5,436 bases of DNA from an uncultured Bacteroidales bacterium. GTDB taxonomy: Bacteria; Bacteroidota; Bacteroidia; Bacteroidales; Marinilabiliaceae. The notes beneath the pieces are model-generated. The model ran no database searches. It worked only from the letters and a program-made list of their open reading frames with translations, and was not told the DNA's origin. The DNA is taken from positions 1 to 5,436 of the forward strand of contig CAKUVM010000078.1 in NCBI GenBank assembly GCA_934699135.1. The letters are read 5' to 3'. Shown piece after piece: positions 1-5,329 of this stretch (positions are counted from its first letter, which is position 1; every line of letters begins with the position of its first letter). The position numbers and the translations under genes are program-made.

Positions 1-315
1 GGCGACCGTCCATTCCGTCCTCGCTTCAACAGTGATGATCGTGGTGGCGACCGTCCATTCCGTCCTCGCTTCAACAGCGATGAGCAGGGTGGCGACCGTC
101 CATTCCGTCCTCGCTTCAACAGTGATGATCGTGGTGGCGACCGTCCATTCCGTCCTCGCTTCAACAGCGATGAGCAGGGTGGCGACCGTCCATTCCGTCC
201 TCGCTTCAACAGTGATGATCGTGGTGGCGACCGTCCATTCCGTCCTCGCTTCAACAGTGATGATCGTGGTGGCGACCGTCCATTCCGCCCTCGCTTCAAC
301 AATGATGAGCGCGGT
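1..315 (+). repeat. In-frame 45-bp tandem repeat (7 full units, continuing off the left edge)
   Basis: Seven head-to-tail 45-bp units start at 1, 46, 91, 136, 181, 226 and 271. Each encodes a 15-residue GDRPFRPRFN-based unit. Units 1, 3, 5 and 6 are identical. Units 2 and 4 are identical to each other and differ from the first type at four bases, giving a DEQG instead of a DDRG ending. Bases 1-90 and 91-180 are therefore an exact 90-bp duplication. Unit 7 has diverged (FNNDERG), and a shortened remnant follows from 316 to about 350. The 45-bp period keeps the frame, so changes in copy number would alter only the length of the tail. The number of units upstream is unknown. Confidence 0.97.
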
Positions 316-1236
316 GGCCGTCCTCGCTATAATGACGATTGCGGCGGTCGCTTCAATCGCGGCGGCTTGCGTCAAGATGGTCGTCCGGCGCAGCATCAGC
401 AGTGGAAACTTGCCGACCCGTCAAAGGTCGGCCCGCGTTATAAGATAGACTCCCGCATATTCGACAATGAGCAGGAGTCCGATGCCAATGGCACCGACCC
501 AGAAATGCAGCAGATGCCGGCTCTTCTGCGCCTCAACCGCTTCATTGCCATGAGTGGCGTGTGTAGCAGGCGCGAGGCCGATGAACTCATCAAGGCTGGC
601 AAGATATCCGTAGACGGGCAGGTCGTCACCGAGATGGGTGTCACCGTCTCTCCCGATGCCAAGGTTGTCTACAACGGTAAGGAGCTCAAGGCGGAGAAGA
701 AGGTATACGTGCTTCTCAATAAGCCAAAAGACACCGTCACCACCACCGACGATCCTGAGGGGCGTCGCACCGTGATGGACATTGTGGCAGGCGCGAGCAA
801 CGAGCGCATCTACCCTGTAGGCCGCCTCGACCGCAACACCACGGGCATCCTCTTGCTTACCAATGATGGAGACATGGCCGAGAAGCTTATGCACCCGCGT
901 TATGAGGTCCGCAAGATTTATCATGTCTTCCTTGACAAGGCTGTCACAGAAGAGGATCTTGAGACGCTCGTCAAGGGCATGGAGCTGGAAGATGGCCCCA
1001 TCAATGCCGATGAGGTAAGCTATGTTGACCCTCGCGATCGCAAGCAGGTGGGCATCGTCATCCATTCTGGCCGCAACCGCATCGTGCGCAGAATGTTTGA
1101 GCACCTTGGTTACAATGTTGAGAAACTTGACCGCGTATACTACGGCGGCCTCACCAAGCTCAACGTCCCTCGCGGACACTGGCGCTACCTCACAGACGAG
1201 GAGATCAACCGTCTCAAGGCCGGCTTCACCAAATAG
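1..1236 (+). CDS. RsuA/RluB-family rRNA pseudouridine synthase with Arg/Gly-rich repeat extension (5' end outside window)
   Basis: The enzyme isomerises a specific uridine to pseudouridine in rRNA; the nearest characterised relatives are RluB (23S) and RsuA (16S). The frame is open from base 1, so the start lies upstream; 411 residues are visible. Residues 1-105 are seven 15-residue repeats (GDRPFRPRFNSDDRG type), followed by a degenerate unit and a linker to about 174. Residues 175 to about 230 form an S4 RNA-binding domain (LLRLNRFIAMSGVCSRREAD). The catalytic domain follows, with the GRLDRNTTGILLLTNDGD motif and catalytic Asp277 (base 829), the late family motif GRNRIVRRM at 357-365, and a complete C-terminus. 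TTG at 367 is an internal codon, not the start, because the repeats upstream are in the same frame. Basic disordered extensions are common on Bacteroidota members of this family; extra RNA binding is an inference. The family assignment is firm, but the exact target (RluB, RluE, RluF or RsuA type) is not settled, so no symbol is given. Confidence 0.93.
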   Translation, partial: GDRPFRPRFNSDDRGGDRPFRPRFNSDEQGGDRPFRPRFNSDDRGGDRPFRPRFNSDEQGGDRPFRPRFNSDDRGGDRPFRPRFNSDDRGGDRPFRPRFNNDERGGRPRYNDDCGGRFNRGGLRQDGRPAQHQQWKLADPSKVGPRYKIDSRIFDNEQESDANGTDPEMQQMPALLRLNRFIAMSGVCSRREADELIKAGKISVDGQVVTEMGVTVSPDAKVVYNGKELKAEKKVYVLLNKPKDTVTTTDDPEGRRTVMDIVAGASNERIYPVGRLDRNTTGILLLTNDGDMAEKLMHPRYEVRKIYHVFLDKAVTEEDLETLVKGMELEDGPINADEVSYVDPRDRKQVGIVIHSGRNRIVRRMFEHLGYNVEKLDRVYYGGLTKLNVPRGHWRYLTDEEINRLKAGFTK

Positions 1237-1264
1237 GCCATTCGGCACGGATATTGCAAATGGT

Positions 1265-1301
1265 GAGGCTGAGGCGGAAGTTTCCGTCTCGGCCTCTTTT
1301 T
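1265..1301 (+). terminator. Rho-independent terminator of the pseudouridine synthase gene
   Basis: The left arm GAGGCTGAGGCGGAA (1265-1279) pairs with TTCCGTCTCGGCCTC (1282-1296) over 15 positions, two of them G-U pairs. The innermost pair probably opens to give a four-base loop. A run of five T follows directly (1297-1301). It lies 28 bp after the stop codon at 1236, so it should end the upstream transcript and isolate the next gene. Confidence 0.9.
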
Positions 1302-1337
1302 CTTGTGCCATAGTGCCCATCAAAACGTTTTCCTGCC

Positions 1338-1973
1338 ATGCTCCGCGTTTTTTCTCTCTTGCTGTTGTTGCCTATTGTCACAGACCTTTGGGCGCAACCA
1401 GATGGTCGTCAGACGGTCAAGTCGCAAAATGGCTTGCTCTATGAGGAGGCCTCCGCCTTCGTCATGGGCAGCGATACTGTTTTTGATGGGTCATACAAGC
1501 TGTTTTACCGTGGCAGCATTGTGGAGAGCGGAAATTATGAGCGAGGGAAAAGGGTGGGGTTGTGGGAGTTCCGCAACTATCACGGCATCGCTGAGCTCCG
1601 TTATGACTATGGCGTCGGGAGGCCGGTCTATATGCTTCCGCACGAGGGAAAGGTATACAGTCAGAGCCAATACCCATGCGTTTTCCTTGGGAGTCCTGTT
1701 GTGCCGTACTATTTTATCCTATGCAATGTCTTCTATCCACAGAGCGAGGGCGACAATAAGGCTGGGGGAAAGGTCGTGTTGTCCATTATTGTCAACTCCC
1801 GCGGGCATATGACGGGTTACCGCGTCAAAGAGTCCACCTCCGAAAATTTTGCCAATGCCGTCCGACGAGCCGCCGATGCCATCCCTACGGACCAGTGGCG
1901 TTGGGTTCCCGCTCGAAAAGCCGGCAAAGACGTCCCTGGTGTCTACGATATGACAATATTTTTTGACAACTGA
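1338..1973 (+). CDS. Exported protein with MORN-like segment and TonB C-terminal-like domain
   Basis: The product has 211 residues. Residues 1-20 form a Sec signal peptide (MLRVFSLLLLLPIVTDLWAQ) with likely cleavage after Ala19; no lipobox is present. Residues 51-80 (GSYKLFYRGSIVESGNY, then KRVGLWEF) resemble the MORN/YwqK-type repeat. Residues 143-211 resemble the TonB C-terminal domain: a GGKVVLSIIVNSRG strand-turn, a helix with regularly spaced alanines, then W-x-PARKAGKDV at 189-199 and a closing strand. TonB normally has a membrane anchor, a Pro-rich linker and this domain; here anchor and linker are missing, so the protein is probably a free periplasmic protein and not a working energy transducer. 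The terminator at 1265-1301 separates it from the gene before, yet I find no clear TAnnTTTG promoter in the short gap. The domain assignments come from reading motifs; function is unknown. Confidence 0.82.
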   Translation: MLRVFSLLLLLPIVTDLWAQPDGRQTVKSQNGLLYEEASAFVMGSDTVFDGSYKLFYRGSIVESGNYERGKRVGLWEFRNYHGIAELRYDYGVGRPVYMLPHEGKVYSQSQYPCVFLGSPVVPYYFILCNVFYPQSEGDNKAGGKVVLSIIVNSRGHMTGYRVKESTSENFANAVRRAADAIPTDQWRWVPARKAGKDVPGVYDMTIFFDN

Positions 1974-2011
1974 TGCCACAAGAATGCCTGCTTTGCTATG
2001 TGCAGGTGGCA
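1974..2011 (+). other. Possible interrupted stem-loop between two genes
   Basis: TGCCA (1974-1978) and CCTGC (1987-1991) can pair with TGGCA (2007-2011) and GCAGG (2002-2006), giving two stacked 5-bp helices with an eight-base bulge on one side. It begins immediately after the stop codon at 1973. No T-run follows, so it is not a standard intrinsic terminator. It could stabilise the upstream mRNA 3' end or be chance. Confidence 0.3.
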
Positions 2012-2028
2012 AAATGATGTCTATTTAT

Positions 2029-2036
2029 TATATTTG
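2029..2036 (+). promoter_or_regulatory. Bacteroides-type -7 promoter element for the DJ-1 family gene
   Basis: TATATTTG matches the TAnnTTTG -7 consensus exactly. The start codon of the next gene is 30 bp downstream, which would leave a 5' leader of roughly 20-26 bases. The -33 partner is poor: no TTG or TTTG lies 19-21 bp upstream. The promoter is therefore plausible but only half supported. Confidence 0.55.
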
Positions 2037-2066
2037 CGCGTCAAAACTATGCTTTTTTAAACACAG

Positions 2067-2615
2067 ATGACCAAAATTGCCAAAATATTCTTGGCCGACG
2101 GTTTTGAGGAGACCGAGGCCCTCGTCCCTTACGACATCCTGAAACGCGGTGGGGTTGACGTCGCGTTGGTGTCTGTCATGCCCACAGCAAAGGTCACTAG
2201 CTCCCACGGTGTCACTGTCGAGGCTCATCAGCTCTTGTCTCAAGGCTTGGGGGGCTACGACCTTCTTATGCTTCCTGGCGGCATGCCAGGAACTCTCAAT
2301 TTGGCGACATGCGGTGCTTTGTGCCAAGAACTCAAAGCCGCGGCGTCACAAGGCAAGCTCATAGGTGCCATCTGTGCCGCTCCGTCCGTCTTGGGCGGCT
2401 TAGGCTTGCTCCGCGGCCGCAAGGCTACTTGCTACCCTGGTTTTGAGGAAAAATTGCTCGGGGCTGTGGCCACGGGGGAGAGTGTAGTGGAAGACGGCAA
2501 TTTCATAACGGCCGTTGGGGCCGGCGCCGATTTCCTCTTTGGGCTTGCGCTGCTGGCGCGCGTCACAGATGGTGCGAACGCCGAGAAAGTTAAGCAGCAG
2601 ATAGTCCTCCGCTGA
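2067..2615 (+). CDS. DJ-1/PfpI family protein (YajL/ThiJ-like)
   Basis: The product has 182 residues, the usual length for the DJ-1/YajL subgroup. The nucleophile-elbow motif GAICAAPSVLG puts the conserved reactive cysteine at Cys103. FEETEA near the N-terminus supplies the conserved acidic residue Glu17, matching Glu18 of human DJ-1, which tunes that cysteine. YDLLMLPGGMPG (64-75) and GAGADFLFGLALL (151-163) are further family motifs. Members are cytoplasmic, small alpha/beta flavodoxin-like proteins linked to oxidative and carbonyl stress; glyoxalase and deglycase activities have been proposed for some and disputed. The start ATG gives a typical N-terminus (MTKIAKIFLADGFEE). Its stop codon overlaps by one base the first possible ATG of the following lipoprotein gene, so the two are probably cotranscribed. 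Family is secure; the substrate cannot be read from the sequence. Confidence 0.93.
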   Translation: MTKIAKIFLADGFEETEALVPYDILKRGGVDVALVSVMPTAKVTSSHGVTVEAHQLLSQGLGGYDLLMLPGGMPGTLNLATCGALCQELKAAASQGKLIGAICAAPSVLGGLGLLRGRKATCYPGFEEKLLGAVATGESVVEDGNFITAVGAGADFLFGLALLARVTDGANAEKVKQQIVLR

Positions 2616-3310
2616 TGGAGACCATGAAAAGATTAAAGTCTATAATAGCCTTAGCGACTGCCATTTGCGCAATGTTGGCCTTTGGGTGTCATCATAGTGC
2701 CGACAAGGAGAAATCTGACATTGCGGGCATCGTGCCCCAGTCCGATTCGGGGGAAGAATACCCAGCCATGGAGGCGCGCTACACGTCATGGCCCGACCCT
2801 GACACATTGCTCATCTACGTGGATGGCTCGCGATACAAGGTCTCTTCCCGTGGCGAGGTGGTGGCTCCTGATGGAAATGTAAGTTTTTCCATTAAAAACG
2901 AGGGGCGGATTGAGACGCTATATTTTGCGCAAAAAGGCTCTAGCCTCTTCTTGTTCTATACCGACACCACGGCCGATGGCTCCGCCAGTTTCGTGAAACG
3001 CATTGACATCAAGAGTGGCAAGACGATGTGGACTAGCGATGTGGCAGGCATAGCTATGGGAAGGCCAGTCATAAAAGGCCAGTTTGCCTACATCGGCTCT
3101 TTCGGCTTTGTGGGCAAACTGAAACTAAAAAACGGCCAATATGACTGGAAATATTCCAACCTAAATGAGGGCGGACGGTTTCAAAAGTTTCAGGAGATAG
3201 TCTTTCCCAACGCCAGGGAGGCCGCTTTCATAGCTCCGCACCCGTTCTCACTAGAGAGCGATACAGTTGTCATAAATGACCTTACGGGCGAAATCATCCG
3301 AATGAATTAG
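2615..3310 (+). CDS. Predicted lipoprotein with PQQ-propeller-like motifs
   Basis: The product has up to 231 residues. ATG at 2615 shares its A with the preceding TGA stop. A second ATG at 2624 gives the more typical start MKRLKSIIALATAICAMLAFG and may be the real one. A basic start, hydrophobic core and Cys25 (LAFGC) indicate a lipoprotein signal, although the lipobox is imperfect (A-F-G-C). VKRIDIKSGKTMW (127-139) and GKLKLKNGQYDW (167-178) look like the strand-turn-Trp pattern of PQQ-like beta-propeller repeats, and VVINDLTGEIIRMN (218-231) may be a third. A full propeller needs more blades than fit here, so this is a short or divergent version. It is probably coupled to the DJ-1 family gene and ends before the terminator at 3336-3390. 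I do not recognise a named family, and function is unknown. Confidence 0.85.
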   Translation: METMKRLKSIIALATAICAMLAFGCHHSADKEKSDIAGIVPQSDSGEEYPAMEARYTSWPDPDTLLIYVDGSRYKVSSRGEVVAPDGNVSFSIKNEGRIETLYFAQKGSSLFLFYTDTTADGSASFVKRIDIKSGKTMWTSDVAGIAMGRPVIKGQFAYIGSFGFVGKLKLKNGQYDWKYSNLNEGGRFQKFQEIVFPNAREAAFIAPHPFSLESDTVVINDLTGEIIRMN

Positions 3311-3335
3311 GTGGCGCTCCAGCCTCCACTATGAT

Positions 3336-3390
3336 TTCAAAAAGGCCGCCACCCCTCAAAAAGGAAAGAGAGGGTGGTGGCCTTTTTGAA
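3336..3390 (+). terminator. Long symmetrical Rho-independent terminator
   Basis: The left arm (3336-3357, TTCAAAAAGGCCGCC then ACCCCTC) pairs with the right arm (3370-3390) over about 21 positions, with one G-U pair and one bulged C. The loop is A-rich and 12 bases long. The right arm contains TTTTT (3383-3387), and the matching A-run at 3339-3343 gives a T-run on the other strand, so the element could act in both directions. It begins 26 bp after the stop codon at 3310 and separates the DJ-1/lipoprotein pair from the next transcription unit. Confidence 0.88.
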
Positions 3391-3422
3391 GTCTTGGGCG
3401 ATGTTTAAAATCAAACTGTTCT

Positions 3423-3453
3423 TTTGCTTTTCTGCCCAAATTTGCTACTTTTG
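3423..3453 (+). promoter_or_regulatory. Bacteroides-type sigma(AB) promoter for the repeat protein and DUF493 genes
   Basis: TTTG at 3423-3426 (-33) and TACTTTTG at 3446-3453 (-7, exact TAnnTTTG) are separated by 19 bp, the standard spacing for the Bacteroides primary sigma factor. Transcription should begin roughly 5-10 bases after the -7 element. That places the 5' end nearly on the first ATG (3465) and about 11-16 bases before the second (3474). Confidence 0.85.
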
Positions 3454-3464
3454 GGTACGTTACA

Positions 3465-4838
3465 ATGCGAAATATGCTGAAATTTATATACCACTTTTCC
3501 CTTGTTTCCGCAGCCGTGTGCGCTTGCTCGAGCCACGCCGAGGCGCAATACTCGCCCGCGCCGGACAGCATCTTCAAGGTGAACGCCGAGGGGCAAGTCA
3601 CTGCCAGATCATATTTCCGTTATGATGAAGACCAAAGGCAGACTGGCGTGGCGCACTTCATGTGGAACAAGAAGACGAGCGAGTGGGTCGGCACATTCAA
3701 AGAAGATGTGACTTATGATGCCAACGGCAACCAAGTTGGCCGGCAGACATTCTATTGGGATGTAGACCAAAACAATTGGGTGCTTGCCGAGAAGGAGACG
3801 GCCTCTTTTGATAAGGGTGGGCGACAGACTTCCAACGAGGTGAACAGGTGGAACAAAGGCCGAAACGCCTGGATTGGAGAACGAAAACGTGAAGATACAT
3901 TCGATGCTTTCGGCAAAAGAATAAACTCGGTCGTCTACCGGTGGGACGATGACGGGGCAAAATGGCTTCCTTATGAGGCTGCGGAGACACAGTTCTATGA
4001 AGATCTGCCTCAACGTCCTAGGAAGCTAGACATCAAGAAGTTGTGGAAGTCTGGCGAGTGGGTCAATGTTGAGAAGCGCGAGTACGACTACGATACACAA
4101 ACGCGGGCTCTGGCTGCCTCAACCCTCTTCTCTTGGAGCAATGGGCAGTGGGTCCCACAGGTCAAAACGCGATACTCCAAGACAGCTTCAGACAATGGCG
4201 GCAGCGTGGTCGTCACGCGAAGCCTCACATATGACACTCAGGCGGCTCATTGGGTAAATAGTGAGAAAATCTCAACGCAACTCGACTCCAAAGGCTCCGA
4301 GATAGCCATCACGCGAGAGAGGTGGGCGGGGATAATTTGGAACATCGTCCAGCAAGAGCGCATTGACATAAAATACGATCAGTACGGAAATCGCACCCAT
4401 GAAGGGCGCTACTTGCTCACCGGTGTGAACAAATGGGTGGGTCGCAGCCTCTCAGACAAGACATACAATGAATATGGTGATGTTTTGTCAGAAATCCGTC
4501 TGGAGTGGGACACACACAATCAGGTATGGAAAGGAGTGGTTAACACGCGGACGGAATACAGCGATATGGGAGACGTGATTGCTGAGCAACGCCAGAAATG
4601 GGATCGAAAGTCCCAATCTTGGCAACCGCAGAGCAAGTCTTCTTTTCAATATGACGAGGATCATAACAAGATATACGAGAGCACATCTTCTTGGAATGTG
4701 GTCAAAAACGCCTACGAGGAATTCTTCAAGGGCAAAACATCATACAAAATCAACAGAAAAGGATACATATCCGAAGTCATAAACCACATTTGGCAAGACG
4801 GCAAATGGAGGCTGCGCCAAATAACCAAATACTATTAA
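3465..4838 (+). CDS. Secreted Trp/Tyr-rich repeat protein (about 13 units of 31 residues)
   Basis: The product has 457 residues. The first about 27 form a Sec signal peptide (MRNMLKFIYHFSLVSAAV core) with a likely AEA|Q cleavage after Ala27. Cys21 in VCAC could instead make it a lipoprotein. ATG at 3474 is an alternative start that fits the promoter better. From about residue 49 to the end the chain is a tandem repeat of about 31 residues on the pattern [YF]D..G....(9)..WD....(3)W......K, for example TYDANGNQVGRQTFYWD and TYNEYGDVLSEIRLEWD. I count about 13 units; units 5 and 7 are irregular and several lack the D-x-x-G turn. The pattern suggests stacked beta-hairpins, like YD/RHS or MORN-type repeats, in an exposed envelope protein. 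It may belong to one of the Bacteroides/Prevotella DUF families (DUF3836 comes to mind), but I cannot confirm that. The 16-bp gap to the DUF493 gene suggests cotranscription. Function is unknown. Confidence 0.88.
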   Translation: MRNMLKFIYHFSLVSAAVCACSSHAEAQYSPAPDSIFKVNAEGQVTARSYFRYDEDQRQTGVAHFMWNKKTSEWVGTFKEDVTYDANGNQVGRQTFYWDVDQNNWVLAEKETASFDKGGRQTSNEVNRWNKGRNAWIGERKREDTFDAFGKRINSVVYRWDDDGAKWLPYEAAETQFYEDLPQRPRKLDIKKLWKSGEWVNVEKREYDYDTQTRALAASTLFSWSNGQWVPQVKTRYSKTASDNGGSVVVTRSLTYDTQAAHWVNSEKISTQLDSKGSEIAITRERWAGIIWNIVQQERIDIKYDQYGNRTHEGRYLLTGVNKWVGRSLSDKTYNEYGDVLSEIRLEWDTHNQVWKGVVNTRTEYSDMGDVIAEQRQKWDRKSQSWQPQSKSSFQYDEDHNKIYESTSSWNVVKNAYEEFFKGKTSYKINRKGYISEVINHIWQDGKWRLRQITKYY

Positions 4839-4854
4839 AAACACAACTATCCCA

Positions 4855-5145
4855 ATGGAACAGAATAATATGCCCGATATTCACGAGCAGGCTCGCCGGT
4901 TGCATGAGCAGCTCTCTAAGCAAACTTGGCCGCAGAAATATATGTTCAAGTTCATAATGCCAAATGAAAAACCGACAATCGACCAAGTGCTTGAAGTTTT
5001 ACCGTCGGAAGGAGAGCCGCGCTTCAGCAGCAGCAAAAATGGCAAGTATACTTGTATAACGTGCGTAATTGTCATGCCGTCCGCCGAGGCCGTGATGGAT
5101 GTCACCACGAAAGCCTGCGCCATTAAAGGCGTAATCTCGTTGTAG
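4855..5145 (+). CDS. DUF493 (YbeD-like) family protein
   Basis: The product has 96 residues, the normal size for this small cytoplasmic alpha/beta family (PF04359). Family signatures are WPQKYMFKFIMP (25-36), matching the W-P-x-x-(F/Y)-x-F-K-(F/V)-I core; SSSKNGKYT (58-66), matching the S-x-(K/N)-G-K-Y-x-S strand; and the terminal KGVISL, matching the usual V-x-x-V-(I/L) ending. E. coli YbeD sits next to lipB and has been called a putative lipoate regulator; its biochemical role is not established and no lipoate genes are seen here. ATG at 4855 is used; Met6 (4870) is an alternative. It lies 16 bp after the secreted repeat protein with no promoter or terminator between, so the two are probably one transcript ending at the terminator at 5167-5199. 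Confidence 0.92.
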   Translation: MEQNNMPDIHEQARRLHEQLSKQTWPQKYMFKFIMPNEKPTIDQVLEVLPSEGEPRFSSSKNGKYTCITCVIVMPSAEAVMDVTTKACAIKGVISL

Positions 5146-5166
5146 ACGCCGGGCTTCAATGTCCAT

Positions 5167-5199
5167 AAAGCCGCATATTTCAGAAATGCGGCTTTTTTT
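5167..5199 (+). terminator. Rho-independent terminator after the DUF493 gene
   Basis: AGCCGCAT (5169-5176) pairs exactly with ATGCGGCT (5186-5193), with a nine-base loop and seven T in a row (5193-5199). Two A bases before the stem can extend it into the T-run. It starts 21 bp after the stop codon at 5145. Confidence 0.92.
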
Positions 5200-5209
5200 C
5201 TTCCTGTTC

Positions 5210-5231
5210 GCGCATACTTTAACATATGCGC
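5210..5231. repeat. Perfect 7-bp inverted repeat
   Basis: GCGCATA (5210-5216) and TATGCGC (5225-5231) are exact reverse complements around the eight-base spacer CTTTAACA, and after one mismatch two more T-A pairs extend the symmetry outwards. It lies about 70 bp upstream of the -33 element at 5300 and just past a terminator. It could be a regulator site for the downstream promoter or a minor hairpin; nothing decides between these. Confidence 0.45.
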
Positions 5232-5266
5232 AACGCCTTGTGCCATATTATATTATGTATTTTTCC

Positions 5267-5297
5267 CGCCCCCTCCCGAAAAAACACGCCCCCTCCC
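5267..5297. repeat. Two C-rich 11-bp direct repeats spaced 20 bp apart, next to a promoter
   Basis: CGCCCCCTCCC occurs at 5267-5277 and again at 5287-5297, start to start 20 bp, close to two helical turns. The second copy ends two bases before the -33 element (TTG, 5300-5302). The opposite strand carries several runs of three to five G. The placement fits an upstream promoter element or tandem operator, but function is inferred from position only. Confidence 0.5.
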
Positions 5298-5299
5298 CC

Positions 5300-5329
5300 T
5301 TGCGGGGAAAAGAAAAGTCCCTACCTTTG
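5300..5329 (+). promoter_or_regulatory. Strong Bacteroides-type promoter for the gene beyond the right edge
   Basis: TTG at 5300-5302 (-33) and TACCTTTG at 5322-5329 (-7, exact TAnnTTTG) are separated by 19 bp, the optimal spacing. Transcription should start near 5334-5339. No coding sequence follows in the window, so it must serve an RNA gene or a long leader. The -33 TTG sits in the centre of CCCCTTGCGGGG (5296-5307), a small palindrome-like stem. Confidence 0.82.

Noticed and set aside
1..315. Possible CRISPR array
   Set aside because: The units are contiguous 45-bp repeats without unique spacers and are in frame with a protein.
32..448. Open frame in the second + frame across the tandem repeat (ATVHSVLAST-type repeats)
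   Set aside because: It exists only because the 45-bp repeat lacks stops in that frame. The first frame continues into the conserved S4 and synthase domains and is clearly the coding one.
421..1323. A 300-codon open frame on the - strand
   Set aside because: It lies entirely antisense to the pseudouridine synthase and runs back over its terminator. No motif is recognisable, and such shadows are common in G+C-balanced genes.
1302..1337. Promoter for the exported TonB-like protein gene
   Set aside because: I looked for a TAnnTTTG element with a TTG 19-21 bp upstream between the terminator and the start codon and found no acceptable match.
3609..4013. A 134-codon open frame on the - strand
   Set aside because: It is antisense to the repeat protein, whose signal peptide and periodic aromatic pattern establish the + frame.
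4881..5246. A 121-codon open frame on the - strand over the DUF493 gene
   Set aside because: It runs through the terminator hairpin and is antisense to a clear DUF493 protein.
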